From Moraxella caviae (GTDB lineage Bacteria; Pseudomonadota; Gammaproteobacteria; Pseudomonadales; Moraxellaceae), in the NCBI RefSeq assembly GCF_002014985.1, contig NZ_MUXU01000034.1, forward strand, positions 1-64,000: a DNA stretch of 64,000 nt, given 5' to 3'. Shown piece by piece: positions 16,201-25,920 of this stretch. Numbering within the stretch: position 1 is the first letter of the stretch; each line of letters begins with the position of its first letter. The position numbers were made by a program, and so were the translations under genes. The notes under the pieces are model-generated. The model saw nothing but the letters and a program-made list of their open reading frames with translations, searched no databases and was not told the origin of the DNA.

Positions 16201-17657
16201 GTGTCCAACGACAAAGGCGTTTTTGGGCGAGTTTTGTGCTTTAACTCATCAAAAATCTGAGCATTGATGGTAGCACTTGCTCTGCCTTCTTGCAGCATTA
16301 AAATGTCGTCTTTGATTTGCTGTAAGAGCGAATGATTGGTGTGCGTATTGTGCTTGATGAAATGGTCTTGCCACTCTACCTGCCATTTGGTGATTAAATC
16401 AGCAATGGCGTCAGTATTTTGCGTAGAGTTGCTCTGCGCAGAACCATTTTGCAAAGAATCTTCCTGCTCAGAATTGTTAAGCTCTTCTTCATAATAATAC
16501 GCACCGCCAGACATATCAGCCAGCATGGCGAACGTCTCTCTGGATTCTTTACCCAAGCGAGACAGCAGCGTATGCCCAGCGTCTTTTAAATACACGCTTT
16601 CAGGGCGAATGATTTGCTGCGTCATCAGCCAGCGTTTATCCACGATATCCGCCCAAAACAGCTTTGATGGATTAAAATGGTACAAATGCACGTCCAGCTG
16701 TAAAGACAGCCGCTTTAAAAACATCAGCTCCACCGTGGGAATTTGCTGCACGGTAAAAAGATGAATGCTCTTTGGTAGGGCTTGCAGCGCAGCGTGTTGC
16801 AAGTCTTTACCACGCCCACCTTCCAGCACTTGCCAAAATCTATGCTCAAGCGCTTCACGGTATTCATAAGCATCGGCAAACAGCGTCTGCCAAAGGTGGC
16901 GCAGCAGCGTTTCTAACGCCACATAATGCCCCACCAGCCATTCAGGCGTGGCGTGTTCATCGCTGGGCGCAAAATCATCGGTGAATTTATCCTTTTGGGC
17001 AATCATCGCCTCCACGCTCATAGGCAGTGGCGCGCCAGTCGTCCACGCTTGCAGCCACTCGGGTCTTTGGGTGAGATAGCGCACATACACGCGCGCCAGC
17101 TCATCGCACGCCTGCCACAGCCGATGTTCTGGTACGCTGTCGCTGGCTTTGTCGTACAGTGGCTTAATCAGCAAGTGCAGCTTGTGCGTGTCGTCCGCCA
17201 AAATTTCCGCCAGCGCTTGCTTACTTGCTTCAAAATTGGCGTTTGCGCCCAATGACAGCACTTGCGCCAAATGCCCAAAAATTCGCCAGCGCATGACAGA
17301 CGCAGACAGCATGGCAACTTCTGGCACTTCCAGCGTGCCATCAGGGGCGTGTGCGGGGTCGTATTTGGGCGAATTGGCGTGAAATTGTGCATCCAAATCC
17401 AGCACTTTTTTAATCATTTGCCACTGATACTGCCCCCAAAATTGCGATGTGAACAGCGTGCTGATTTTTTCTTTGCTGGCGACCGTTTTTGTCAGCCAAT
17501 CGCCCAAAACCATAGACGGCACAATCACCACAAAAGGCGAAAAAATATTGGCAAAGCCTGTATTTTGCTCGCCATCGTGCGCCCAATCCTTGCGATAAAA
17601 AGCGAGCAGACGCTCAACCAAAACATCGGTATTATTAGATTGAATGATATGGAACAT
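13215..17657 (-). CDS. recC: Exodeoxyribonuclease V, gamma subunit
   Basis: The Chi-recognition subunit of RecBCD, an inactivated helicase fold. 1480 residues against about 1120 in E. coli. The N-terminus (MFHIIQSNNTDVLVERL) and the segments FVVIVPSMVLGDWL, FWGQYQWQMIKKVL, HLFTVQQIPTVELMFLKRL, HACHSLKRQLELARRMI and ITFARFGAVRSIPFGLVIML are typical RecC landmarks. An Ala/Ser/Asn/Lys-rich low-complexity insertion encoded at about 14030-14170 is built on a repeated DNA word (TTGCAAG and relatives). It is the first gene of the recCBD block. No promoter could be assigned with confidence in the 368-base gap shared with dnaE. Confidence 0.95.
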   Translation of the reverse strand: MFHIIQSNNTDVLVERLLAFYRKDWAHDGEQNTGFANIFSPFVVIVPSMVLGDWLTKTVASKEKISTLFTSQFWGQYQWQMIKKVLDLDAQFHANSPKYDPAHAPDGTLEVPEVAMLSASVMRWRIFGHLAQVLSLGANANFEASKQALAEILADDTHKLHLLIKPLYDKASDSVPEHRLWQACDELARVYVRYLTQRPEWLQAWTTGAPLPMSVEAMIAQKDKFTDDFAPSDEHATPEWLVGHYVALETLLRHLWQTLFADAYEYREALEHRFWQVLEGGRGKDLQHAALQALPKSIHLFTVQQIPTVELMFLKRLSLQLDVHLYHFNPSKLFWADIVDKRWLMTQQIIRPESVYLKDAGHTLLSRLGKESRETFAMLADMSGGAYYYEEELNNSEQEDSLQNGSAQSNSTQNTDAIADLITKWQVEWQDHFIKHNTHTNHSLLQQIKDDILMLQEGRASATINAQIFDELKHKTRPKTPLSLDTNRTRLPSLAIHACHSLKRQLELARRMIARYLNETPERHLSDVVVLLPDVAAAQEVIRAVFPEGRGMDGLYLPAKITGTSDKSIDELMAAITGFYQLLGAPLARFGCDEFFEWLMIPALHESFGLSFDDVMRAKDLLDKAGFKRGFDEAHLAKSLHAKDTDYRYTFSYALDRLVLGLLTPCDGAPNDLLYPLTWQGGEFAEASLPLDDVTPADSAIIAALSKIHAGLSDLQNDFTKTDRAQTWLDKIEQDVINRYFSPLKDTTAMRAIFEAKNAMMANLRANQNYQRTKHEQNQVLDINSSHRTDDIWLSLQFVLESLAQAVSQQAISAEPSGVITFARFGAVRSIPFGLVIMLEMNLAAFPRQDKSVRLDLMRAGLKRRGDRYNEDDDNGAFLDALLCAKEHCLIFYQGVANDGITRLLPASPVGELLEFLKNDGDWHTADTAVQADDLIEQHAIHRAISDIMPTLIERYLVSEHTASDFERAAFYETNAYQNDGVQAADDLPDNKLQTDNLQKSLDLQELKTAAQTRMLQAVAQYQARQRQNLPPAPLWQQVRALLDSPSDTPVKPVIALPDEQTIHQIAHTLQAAASAQHSVHDLQKMLDTLEMTLPTHCEIDDIVRAVKSLAVQFLRGKLRLPKQADTAENEQNEPLSLDGLAHWQLNDALLQAVAMGALDDLPLANTQIASQENASDTASETTGKIASTKNSIASDNAKNSASKNASLQAFAFGNLLPAGVMRHKALAMAVDELTSDLQNFATRLNALDGTAKIASVAHDKFSSLISPTQETRLRLLVGDTPVSVMGRVPASMDSTKHSAKLWLSLSPSSTRAEHLLRFWLMHLYWQAVRQTSQTDVETGAGTSIWQFKKDGGSVAELTNTVRFAPVEYERANAELAMWLIFAQICKQVPIALTPQTALQIAQHDGGENFDYQSDAQIKKWANVSFGMPVFDNCAHHPTWQTLLGDTDPIVALQAVSPLAKILYQSLLDCISSLDDDLAE

Positions 17658-18025
17658 GGCGGCAATTCTTAAGTTAAACTTCTTGGCTTGGGTAAAGATT
17701 TGTCAATAAAACGCTCAAATGACGAACGGCTGGGCGGTGCGTTTAAAGTGCGCTGGATTTTGCTGTACTGTACAATTTTGGCTAAGTTTTTGCAACCGTT
17801 TGCGTGGTTTTTTCTGGTTATTTTAAGGTGTATTTGTGGTATAATTTGCCCATTTATTTGGCGGTGTGTGGCGGTTTGCGCTTGATAAATGGCTTGTTTT
17901 AAGTTAAGTATTAAGTTTAAGCAAGCATTAGCCAAGCATTGACTTGCTTTTTTAAAACGCCAAAACATTAAATTTCAGCAACTTTTTTAATTTTAAGCAA
18001 CCTTTAAACAAAGAAAACCAACATC
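17658..18025. other. Divergent intergenic region recC/dnaE
   Basis: 368 bases between the divergent recC and dnaE. It contains a strong extended -10 word for dnaE (17837-17845). Two short overlapping frames (17669-17968 minus, 17688-17885 plus) have no ribosome-binding site or recognisable content and are not called. Confidence 0.6.
17837..17845 (+). promoter_or_regulatory. Extended -10 promoter, dnaE
   Basis: The sequence reads TGgTATAAT, a perfect -10 with the TGn extension, about 180 bases upstream of the dnaE ATG. The leader would be long and AT-rich. No good -35 box at 17 bases. Confidence 0.52.
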
Positions 18026-21000
18026 ATGGCATTTACCCATCTTGGCGTACGCAGTGAATACGCCATCGTTGATTCCATCGTACGCATTAAAGAGCTTGTC
18101 AAGGCGGCAGCGGCTGACGGGCAGACGGCGCTTGGGCTGGCGGATTTGAACAATATGTTTGGCGCGGTCAAGTTTTATAAAGCGTGCGTGGGCGCAGGCA
18201 TTAAGCCGATCTTGGGCTCGGAAGTAACCATTGGGGAAGCCATTGACCGTGATGCTGAAGATAATGGGCATACGGTGATTTTGTACGCCATGAATAATGA
18301 CGGCTACAAAAACCTTTTGCGCCTGCTGTCGGACGCTTATACCGACCGCCCGATGGGTGAAAACGGCTCGGTGCTGGTGCATACGCCCATTATTACGAAG
18401 GCTGCTTTAAAAGAGCGCAATGACGGCTTGATTGCGATTTTAACCCACCGCTCAGAAGTTGCAGAAAGTCTACAAGGCAACCACCCAGAGCAAGCGCAGC
18501 CGATTTTGGCAGCGTGGAAAGCCGTCTTTGGCGACCGCCTATACCTAGCCATTCGCCGCACCAAAGACGCGGACAACGATTTTAACACCCAAGCCGTCAT
18601 TCAAGGCAGTAAAGCGGGCGTGCCTGTGGTGGCGCATAATGACGTGCGTTTTATGAATCCTGTGCCAGAGCTTTCTGACACTGGCGGCAAGGACGTGGAC
18701 GATTCAAGCAGCGATTTTGATGCGCATGAAGCACGCGTGTGCATTGCTGGCGGTTATGTGCTTGCCGACCCAGATCGCCCACGTCTGTACAGCGAATCGC
18801 AATATTTCAAATCCCAAGATGAGATGAGCGAGCTGTTTGCCGACATTCCTCAAGTCATTGAAAATACAAATCTTTTGGCTTCACGCTGTAATGTTACGCT
18901 CACGCTTGGCATTAACGTTTTGCCTGATTTTCCCATTCCAGAAGGCGACACCATTGAAAGTTTCTTTCGCCGCACCGCCGCTGAAGGCTTAAACCGCCGC
19001 CTTGATAAACTCTACCCTGCTGCTGAGCGTGGCGATGATTGGGCCAAGGTTCGTAAGCCTTATGATGAGCGCTTAGAATACGAGCTGGGCATTATCCTAA
19101 AAATGGGTTTTCCGGGTTATTTTCTTATCGTGATGGACTTTATCCGCTGGGCAAAAGCCAATGGCGTGCCTGTGGGGCCGGGGCGTGGCTCAGGCGCAGG
19201 TTCGCTTGTGGCGTATGCGCTAAACATCACCGACCTTGACCCTTTGCATTATGATTTACTGTTTGAGCGCTTTTTGAATCCAGAGCGTGTGTCCATGCCT
19301 GACTTTGATATTGACTTTTGTATTGATGGGCGAGACCGTGTCATTGATTATGTGGCGCAAACTTACGGACGCAAGGCGGTATCGCAAATCATCACCTTTG
19401 GTACGATGGCGGCGCGTGCGGTGGTGCGAGACGTGGCGCGTGTACAAGGCAAATCTTACGGCTTGGCGGATAAAATTTCCAAGCTGATTCCAAAAACCCC
19501 CGGCATTTCGCTGGCAGAAGCGGTGGAAGAAGAGCCACAACTAAAAACCCTACTCACCGATGAAAACGCCTTTGACCACGATGCGGCGGTGGAAATTTGG
19601 GAAATGGCAGAAAAGCTAGAAGGCATCACGCGTAACGTGGGTAAGCACGCAGGTGGCGTGTTGATTGCGCCAAATCGCATCAGCGATTTTAGTGCAGTGT
19701 ACTGTGATGACGAAGGACACCCTGTCAGCCAGTTTGATAAAGATGACGTGGAAGCGGTTGGCTTGGTGAAATTTGACTTTTTGGGTCTTCGAAACCTAAC
19801 CGTCATTCAAGCGGCGATTAACAACATCAACGAAACACGCAGCCGCCTTGGGCAAGAGCCGATTGACCTTGAAGCCTTGCCGCTTGATGACATGAACGTC
19901 TATCAAGCCGTGCTACAAGCAGGAAATACCACTGCTGTATTCCAGCTAGAAAGCTCAGGCATGAAAAAATACCTAAAGCAGCTTAAGCCGTCAAACATTG
20001 AAGACGTGATTGCGATGTGCGCGCTGTATCGCCCCGGCCCTTTAGAGACGGGCATGGTAACAGACTACATTGACCGTAAGCACGGCATTCAAGAAGTGGT
20101 GTACGACCACCCTTATCTTGAGCCGATTTTGGAAAATACTTATGGCGTGATTGTCTACCAAGAGCAAGTCATGCAAATCAGTCAATCCATGGCAGGCTAT
20201 AGTCTTGGCGGTGCCGATATGCTGCGCCGTGCCATGGGTAAGAAAAAACCTGAAGAAATGGCAAAGCAGCGCTCCATTTTCGCTGAAGGCGCAAAGGGCT
20301 TGAACATTGACCCAGACATTGCCACAGGCGTGTTTGATTTGATGGAAAAGTTTGCAGGCTATGGCTTTAACAAATCGCACTCGGCAGCTTATGGCGTGCT
20401 GGCTTATCAGACCGCTTATTTAAAGCATTACTACCCTGCTGAATTTATGGCAGCGGTACTGACTTCGGAGATGGACGACACCGACACCATCGTAGGTTTG
20501 ATTGCTGACTGCGAAAATAACTTTGGTTTGACCGTCATTCCGCCAAGTATTAACCACAGCAAATGGCATTTTGTCGTCAAAGACAGCACCACTGTCGTGT
20601 ACGGACTTGGCGCGGTCAAAGGCGTGGGCGAAGAAGCGGTGGCAAGCATCGTCAATGCCAGAAAAGACGGCCGCTTTAAGGATTTGTACGATTTTTGCAA
20701 CCGTGTAGACATCAAAAAAGTCGGCAAGCGTGCGCTGGAAGCCTTGATTCGTGCTGGCTGCTTTGATATTTTGGCAGAAGAGCTGCAGCCTGCGCTCATC
20801 ACTGAAGAAGCCAATCTTAGCCATCAAATCCGTGGCGGCTTGTGGGAGCAATTCCCAAGCGCCATGCAAGCTGCCGAGCAAAACCGCCAAAATGCGCTGG
20901 CTGGTACGTTTGATTTATTTGGCGAAGTGGACGATGGCTTGTCGGTTGCGCCGCCTTTGCCAAACATCATCTGGAGCGATGAAGAGCGGCTGCGTGGCGA

Positions 21001-21721
21001 AAAAGAAACGCTGGGACTGTATCTGACTGGACACCCCATTGACGAATACCGAGACGAGCTCAAAAAGTACACAAACGTTGCCACGCTTGCGGATTTATCA
21101 GACACAGGGTTTAATAAATACGCCAAAGTTGCAGGGCTGATTATTGACATCGCAAACTTTGGCAACCGCATCGCCATCACTCTGGACGATGGCACGCGCC
21201 GCCTAGAAGTCAGCTGCTTTGGCGATAAATTCGCACGCCTACAAAACGTGGTAAAAATGGACAAAAACAAAGACACCATCATCGTCGCCAAGCTGTCGGT
21301 GCGTGAAAACGATGGGCGAATTTTTGCCAGATTACAAGACGCGACAAGCCTTGTGCAAGCGCGCCTCAAGCACTTATCCGCCATCAATCTAAAAATTCAC
21401 GCCGCCGACACCGCCATTTTGCCAGAGCTGATGGCGCTATTAAAAGAGCAAATGCCGCCTGACCCCAATGAAGTCAATCTAAGCGCTGACGATGACGCAG
21501 AGTTGGAAGCCGAAGGATTTTATGCCGATTATGACAGTGAAATCGCTGCGCCCACGCCTGCCAAAATCCAAGACGGCTGCCTGCCTGTGGCACTGTATGT
21601 GTACGATGAATGCGGCATTGCGCGGCTGCGTGTCAATGAGCGTTTTCGTGCATACCCCAGCAATGACGTGGTGCGCAAACTCAAAAGCCTTGTGCCAGCA
21701 GAAAATTTGAATTTTAAATAA
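18026..21721 (+). CDS. dnaE: DNA polymerase III, alpha subunit
   Basis: The replicative polymerase. 1231 residues, slightly longer than E. coli (1160). An N-terminal PHP domain begins at residue 1 (MAFTHLGVRSEYAIVDS). The polymerase core has GPGRGSGAGSLVAYALNITD and the catalytic PDFDIDF at residues 425-431. NVGKHAGGVLIAP and MCALYRPGPLETGM are also family signatures. An internal FDLFGE near residue 960 resembles a beta-clamp binding motif. An OB-fold region follows (KVAGLIIDIANFGNR to IVAKLSVRENDGRIF). The start follows directly from the conserved N-terminus. trmJ begins 46 bases downstream and is probably co-transcribed. Confidence 0.97.
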   Translation: MAFTHLGVRSEYAIVDSIVRIKELVKAAAADGQTALGLADLNNMFGAVKFYKACVGAGIKPILGSEVTIGEAIDRDAEDNGHTVILYAMNNDGYKNLLRLLSDAYTDRPMGENGSVLVHTPIITKAALKERNDGLIAILTHRSEVAESLQGNHPEQAQPILAAWKAVFGDRLYLAIRRTKDADNDFNTQAVIQGSKAGVPVVAHNDVRFMNPVPELSDTGGKDVDDSSSDFDAHEARVCIAGGYVLADPDRPRLYSESQYFKSQDEMSELFADIPQVIENTNLLASRCNVTLTLGINVLPDFPIPEGDTIESFFRRTAAEGLNRRLDKLYPAAERGDDWAKVRKPYDERLEYELGIILKMGFPGYFLIVMDFIRWAKANGVPVGPGRGSGAGSLVAYALNITDLDPLHYDLLFERFLNPERVSMPDFDIDFCIDGRDRVIDYVAQTYGRKAVSQIITFGTMAARAVVRDVARVQGKSYGLADKISKLIPKTPGISLAEAVEEEPQLKTLLTDENAFDHDAAVEIWEMAEKLEGITRNVGKHAGGVLIAPNRISDFSAVYCDDEGHPVSQFDKDDVEAVGLVKFDFLGLRNLTVIQAAINNINETRSRLGQEPIDLEALPLDDMNVYQAVLQAGNTTAVFQLESSGMKKYLKQLKPSNIEDVIAMCALYRPGPLETGMVTDYIDRKHGIQEVVYDHPYLEPILENTYGVIVYQEQVMQISQSMAGYSLGGADMLRRAMGKKKPEEMAKQRSIFAEGAKGLNIDPDIATGVFDLMEKFAGYGFNKSHSAAYGVLAYQTAYLKHYYPAEFMAAVLTSEMDDTDTIVGLIADCENNFGLTVIPPSINHSKWHFVVKDSTTVVYGLGAVKGVGEEAVASIVNARKDGRFKDLYDFCNRVDIKKVGKRALEALIRAGCFDILAEELQPALITEEANLSHQIRGGLWEQFPSAMQAAEQNRQNALAGTFDLFGEVDDGLSVAPPLPNIIWSDEERLRGEKETLGLYLTGHPIDEYRDELKKYTNVATLADLSDTGFNKYAKVAGLIIDIANFGNRIAITLDDGTRRLEVSCFGDKFARLQNVVKMDKNKDTIIVAKLSVRENDGRIFARLQDATSLVQARLKHLSAINLKIHAADTAILPELMALLKEQMPPDPNEVNLSADDDAELEAEGFYADYDSEIAAPTPAKIQDGCLPVALYVYDECGIARLRVNERFRAYPSNDVVRKLKSLVPAENLNFK

Positions 21722-21766
21722 TTCGCATTTTAAATTAAGTGTAACTTTTAAAACAAACCCAAAAAA

Positions 21767-22660
21767 ATGACACACGCTTTATCAAATCACACCCTAACCG
21801 CATGGCTATCACGCATTCGCATTGTGATGGTCAATACCACCTTGCCTGCCAACATCGGCTCAGCGGCACGCGCCATGCACACCATGGGACTTAGTGATTT
21901 GGTGGTGGTATCGCCACGCTTGCCAGTGGACGACACCGCCACCGCCAATGCTGCAGGCGGTACAAACGTGCTTAATAATTTGCGCATTGTGGATAGCATT
22001 GATGAAGCGATTGGCGATTGTGCGCTTGTGTTTGCCGCCAGCGCACGCAGCCGCCATCTGCCAAAACCTGTCATCAGCCAAAACGCTGCTGCCGCCATGA
22101 TGGCGCAGTTTTTAAAATCGCATGACAGTCGTAAAAACAGCGAAAGCAGCGAAACGCCAGATGACGCAACATTGAGCGCAACATTAAACAATGAAACGCC
22201 AAACAAGCCGCCACGCATTGCCATTTTATTTGGGCGAGAAGACCGTGGATTAACCAACGAAGAGTTGGCATTGGCAAGCCATCACATCCAAATCCCAGCC
22301 AATCCCACCTATCCTGTGCTAAACGTCGCTGCTGCCGTGCAAGTCATCGCCTCCGCCATCTATGCCAAATTTGACGAGTGCGCCCACAAAGCCCTGCCAA
22401 ATACCGAGCCAGCGGACGAGCATAGCATTGCGCTTATCACACGCAGCCAGTGGGACAGCCCTGCCATCACCAAAGCCCAGCAAAGAAGCCTTGAGCAGGC
22501 GTGGATTGATGCGATGGTGAAATTGGGCTTGGCGCACGATGGTGAATTGCGTTATTTGCCTGAGCGTTTGGCACGCCTTGCCGACCGTGTGCAGCTTGAT
22601 CAGCGTGAATTTGCGCTGCTGCGTTCGGTGCTTGCCAAGGTGAGTCAGCGTTTGGACTAA
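21767..22660 (+). CDS. trmJ: tRNA (Cm32/Um32) 2'-O-methyltransferase
   Basis: A SPOUT-class (SpoU) methyltransferase that uses S-adenosylmethionine to methylate the ribose at position 32 in the anticodon loop. 297 residues. Motif 1 is LPANIGSAARAMHTMG with Asn and Arg conserved, motif 2 is ILFGREDRGLTNEEL, and motif 3 is YPVLNVAAAVQVIA, which forms the trefoil knot. Between motifs 1 and 2 is an unusual polar insertion (about residues 120-148) rich in Ser, Thr, Asn and Glu, absent from compact family members. The gene follows dnaE closely, and the next gene, cysE, has its own promoter. Confidence 0.92.
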   Translation: MTHALSNHTLTAWLSRIRIVMVNTTLPANIGSAARAMHTMGLSDLVVVSPRLPVDDTATANAAGGTNVLNNLRIVDSIDEAIGDCALVFAASARSRHLPKPVISQNAAAAMMAQFLKSHDSRKNSESSETPDDATLSATLNNETPNKPPRIAILFGREDRGLTNEELALASHHIQIPANPTYPVLNVAAAVQVIASAIYAKFDECAHKALPNTEPADEHSIALITRSQWDSPAITKAQQRSLEQAWIDAMVKLGLAHDGELRYLPERLARLADRVQLDQREFALLRSVLAKVSQRLD

Positions 22661-22746
22661 TCATTACAATGTATTTACGTTTAACTTACAACGCACGCAC
22701 AAACCGCCAAATCACACACGCAAAGCAAGCCAAATTCATCACGGTG

Positions 22747-22755
22747 TGGTACAAT
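22747..22755 (+). promoter_or_regulatory. Extended -10 promoter, cysE
   Basis: The sequence reads TGgTACAAT, about 160 bases upstream of the cysE ATG in the 255-base gap after trmJ. Confidence 0.48.
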
Positions 22756-22915
22756 AGGCGATTTATGGGTTGATTTTTGTCAATCTGCAGCTTGAGCGGC
22801 TCAGTACTGCGCCAAGCTAACTTACTTTACTGATGATTAAAAACTTATAAACTTAATCAACCAAAATAATCAGCAAACCCACAACCCAACAGCAAAGACC
22901 TTTAAGGATAGCATT

Positions 22916-23764
22916 ATGTCTGTCATCGCCACGCTTAAAAACCTTGCCGCCGCCATCAATGACGACCTTGATGCGGTGCTAGAGCGCGACCCTGCCGCCC
23001 GCTCCAAGGCTGAAGTGCTGATTGCCTACCCGGGCGTTCATGCACGCATTTTGCACCGCGGGGCGCACCGTCTGTGGAATGCCGACCAAAAATTTTTAGC
23101 GCGCGCTTTATCGCACGTCAGCCGTGTGGCGACAGGCATTGAAATTCACCCTGCCGCCAAAATCGGCAAGCGTCTGTTCATTGATCACGGTATGGGCGTG
23201 GTGATTGGCGAGACGGCGGAAATTGGCGATGATGTTACTTTGTATCACGGCGTAACCTTAGGCGGCGTGTCTTGGGAAAAAGGTGCAAAACGCCACCCAA
23301 CCTTAGGCGATGGCGTGGTGATTGGCGCAGGCGCGAAAATCTTGGGCGGCTTTACAGTGGGCGATTATGCCAAAGTCGGCTCAAACGCTGTGGTGGTCAA
23401 GCCTGTGCCAGATCATGCCACCATGGTGGGCAGCGCTGCACGCATGATTGACAAAAAATCAAAAAACACCGAAACAGACGACAAAGCTGGCGAAAACTTG
23501 CGCGAAACGCCCGTCAAAGCCAGCGAGCCTGACAGCAGCATTCGCCTAGATTCGCCCAATGACACAAGTTTTAACGCCTACGGACTAAACCCAAACAGCC
23601 AAGACCCAGTGGCGACCAGCATTGCCGCCCTGCTTGCGCACATTCAAAAACAAGATGAGCGCATTGACACCTTGCAAGCGGCGATTTGCAAACTTGACCC
23701 AGATTTTTGTAAAAAAGAACTGCCGCCTTTATGTAAGGACGATTTGGATTTGCTAAAATCTTAA
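22916..23764 (+). CDS. cysE: Serine O-acetyltransferase
   Basis: Makes O-acetylserine from serine and acetyl-CoA, the first committed step of cysteine synthesis. 282 residues. It is the short-N-terminus (EpsC-like) form: helical head to about residue 60, then the left-handed beta-helix with [40 protein letters not shown] and [20 protein letters not shown]. The catalytic His/Asp elements (IDHG) and the CoA-loop GTLGG-like segment are in place. After residue 180 there is a long charged linker and a terminal region containing [16 protein letters not shown] and EKELPP-like charged sequence, possibly a short coiled coil. Start supported by AAGGATAG upstream. It shares a pathway with the sulfate-binding protein elsewhere in the window. 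Confidence 0.94.
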   Translation: MSVIATLKNLAAAINDDLDAVLERDPAARSKAEVLIAYPGVHARILHRGAHRLWNADQKFLARALSHVSRVATGIEIHPAAKIGKRLFIDHGMGVVIGETAEIGDDVTLYHGVTLGGVSWEKGAKRHPTLGDGVVIGAGAKILGGFTVGDYAKVGSNAVVVKPVPDHATMVGSAARMIDKKSKNTETDDKAGENLRETPVKASEPDSSIRLDSPNDTSFNAYGLNPNSQDPVATSIAALLAHIQKQDERIDTLQAAICKLDPDFCKKELPPLCKDDLDLLKS

Positions 23765-23855
23765 TTGCGCAAGTTTACTCAAGTTTTTAGCTTTCATTCA
23801 TCAATAATTAGTTTACTCATCAAATTTAAACCATTTTTACGGAAAAAACCCAGCC

Positions 23856-24941
23856 ATGACCGACACTCAAACCACACAAGCGCAAGCCGCTGAAAAACAA
23901 CGCATTTTGACAGGTATTACCACCACAGGCATTCCGCATTTGGGCAATTATGTTGGCTCAATTCGCCCTGCCATCGCCGCCGCCAATGCTGCTATTCAAG
24001 CAGGCACTGGCGATGCGTTTTTCTTTTTGGCGGATTTTCATGCGTTGATTAAATGCTTTGACCCTGACGAAGTACACCGCTCCACGCGTGCGATTGCCGC
24101 CACTTGGCTGGCGTGCGGACTTGACCCACAAGCGGTAACTTTTTATCGTCAATCAGACATCAGCGAAATTCCAGAATTATCATGGGTGCTCAGCTGCTCG
24201 TGCGCCAAGGGTCTGATGAACCGCGCCCACGCCTATAAAGCAGCGGTGGATTTGAACACTGCCAAAGAAGACACCGACCCAGACCACGGCATCAGCATGG
24301 GATTGTTCAGCTATCCTGTGCTAATGGCGGCAGACATTTTGATGTTTAACGCCACGCACGTCCCTGTGGGTAAAGACCAAGTGCAGCACATTGAGATGGC
24401 ACGCGACATCGCAGGCACGTTCAATTTTAAATACAAGCCACTATTTGCCACGCCAAATGCGGTGGTTGATGAAAATATGCCGCTTTTGACAGGGCTTGAC
24501 GGCCGTAAAATGAGCAAAAGCTACGGCAACACCATTCCGCTGTTTGGCGATGGCAATCCGCGCGTGGACCCTGAAAAAGCTCTGCGCAAAGCCATCATGC
24601 AAATCGTTACCAACAGCCAAGCGCCAGAAGAGCCGAAAAACCCTGACGATTGCACGATTTTTGAGATTTATAAAGCCTTTGCTACGCCTGAAGAAATCAC
24701 TGCCCTTGCCGAGCGTTATCGTGCAGGCATCGGCTGGGGTGAAGCCAAAGAGATTTTATTTGAGCAAATCAACCGTGAAATCGCCCCAATGCGCGCACGC
24801 TATTTTGAGCTGATGAATAACTCAAAAGAGCTAGAAGAAATCTTGCAATTTGGCGCAAATAAAGCACGCCGCACTGCCGCCAAGCAGTTGGATAAAGTGC
24901 GCCGCGCTGTGGGTATTAAGCCGCTTGCCAAGCTAAAATAA
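23856..24941 (+). CDS. trpS: Tryptophanyl-tRNA synthetase
   Basis: Class I aminoacyl-tRNA synthetase charging tRNA-Trp. 361 residues, normal bacterial length. The HIGH-equivalent is [12 protein letters not shown] (about residues 27-38) and the KMSKS motif is [12 protein letters not shown]. The tryptophan pocket region [25 protein letters not shown] is typical. The start has a ACGGAAAAAA-type weak purine stretch upstream. scpA begins 5 bases after the stop, so the two are very probably one transcript and may be translationally coupled. Confidence 0.96.
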   Translation: MTDTQTTQAQAAEKQRILTGITTTGIPHLGNYVGSIRPAIAAANAAIQAGTGDAFFFLADFHALIKCFDPDEVHRSTRAIAATWLACGLDPQAVTFYRQSDISEIPELSWVLSCSCAKGLMNRAHAYKAAVDLNTAKEDTDPDHGISMGLFSYPVLMAADILMFNATHVPVGKDQVQHIEMARDIAGTFNFKYKPLFATPNAVVDENMPLLTGLDGRKMSKSYGNTIPLFGDGNPRVDPEKALRKAIMQIVTNSQAPEEPKNPDDCTIFEIYKAFATPEEITALAERYRAGIGWGEAKEILFEQINREIAPMRARYFELMNNSKELEEILQFGANKARRTAAKQLDKVRRAVGIKPLAKLK

Positions 24942-24946
24942 TCTGT

Positions 24947-25882
24947 ATGCCAAATACCGCCACTAAACCATCAGACGCACCAACCACAGACGCAGCCGCT
25001 TTTTCGCCTGCGTCTGATACAGGCGTGCGCATTTTTGATACGCCTGTCGAAAGCCTGCCTGATGACTTATACATTCCGCCGCAGGCTTTTGCCATTTGGC
25101 TGGAGCAATTTGCAGGGCCGCTGGATTTTTTGCTGTATTTGGTAAAAAAGAATAATTTTGATTTGACCGAGACGGCAATTTTACCCATCACCGAGCAATA
25201 TTTGCGCTACATTGGCGATTTGGACGAAGCGTACTTTGAGCTGGCGGGCGATTATTTGCTGATGGCAAGCACTTTGATTGCCATTAAAAGTGAGCTGCTG
25301 TTGCCACATTCACCGCTGGATAATGAAGAAATCAGCCCAAAAGCCAAGCTGATTCGCAGGCTGGAAGAGTACGCCCAAATCAAAGAAGCTGCCCATAGAC
25401 TCGACAAGCTGATTCGCCTTGAGCGTGATGTGTTTTTGGCGTTTACCAGCTTGCCAAGCGTGGAAGCCATGCGTGCTGAGCTACCCAAATACTCGCCAGA
25501 AATTTTGGTGAACAGCCTAGTTACCATGCAAATCAAGCCAGATTATCAAATGCACACGGTGAACATTGACCATGTGCCGCTGCCTGAGCGCATTGCCAAA
25601 ATCAGCCGTGAGCTTTCCCAAAAAGGCGTGGCGACTTTTGCCGAGCTTTTGGATAAATCGCAAGGCAAACTTGGCGTGGTGGTGAGTTTTGTGGCAGTGC
25701 TGGAGCTGATCAAGCGTGGCTTGGTGGGATTTGATGACGATCCAAGTGCGGATTTTGACGATGAAAGCAGCGAGCATTACGCCTTACAAAACCCAAATCG
25801 CACGCACAACAAAAACCAGCTGCCCACCACCAATCACGCAGGCTATGACATGGCAAGCCAAAAATTACACTGGCTGCACTAA
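24947..25882 (+). CDS. scpA: Segregation and condensation protein A
   Basis: Kleisin subunit that bridges SMC ATPase heads in the bacterial condensin-like complex. 311 residues. After a non-conserved N-terminal tail of about 45 residues the kleisin domain begins: FAGPLDFLLYLVKKNNFDLTE, then PITEQYLRYI and DYLLMASTLIAIKSELLLP, all signature ScpA segments. The C-terminal winged-helix part (FAELLDKSQGKLGVVVSFVAVLELIKRG) is intact, followed by a polar tail. It is 5 bases after trpS and 38 bases before scpB, a conserved ScpA-ScpB arrangement. No smc gene is in the window. Confidence 0.95.
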   Translation: MPNTATKPSDAPTTDAAAFSPASDTGVRIFDTPVESLPDDLYIPPQAFAIWLEQFAGPLDFLLYLVKKNNFDLTETAILPITEQYLRYIGDLDEAYFELAGDYLLMASTLIAIKSELLLPHSPLDNEEISPKAKLIRRLEEYAQIKEAAHRLDKLIRLERDVFLAFTSLPSVEAMRAELPKYSPEILVNSLVTMQIKPDYQMHTVNIDHVPLPERIAKISRELSQKGVATFAELLDKSQGKLGVVVSFVAVLELIKRGLVGFDDDPSADFDDESSEHYALQNPNRTHNKNQLPTTNHAGYDMASQKLHWLH

Positions 25883-25920
25883 ATTTACCAAACCGCACAA
25901 CCCAACCGACAAAAACCATC

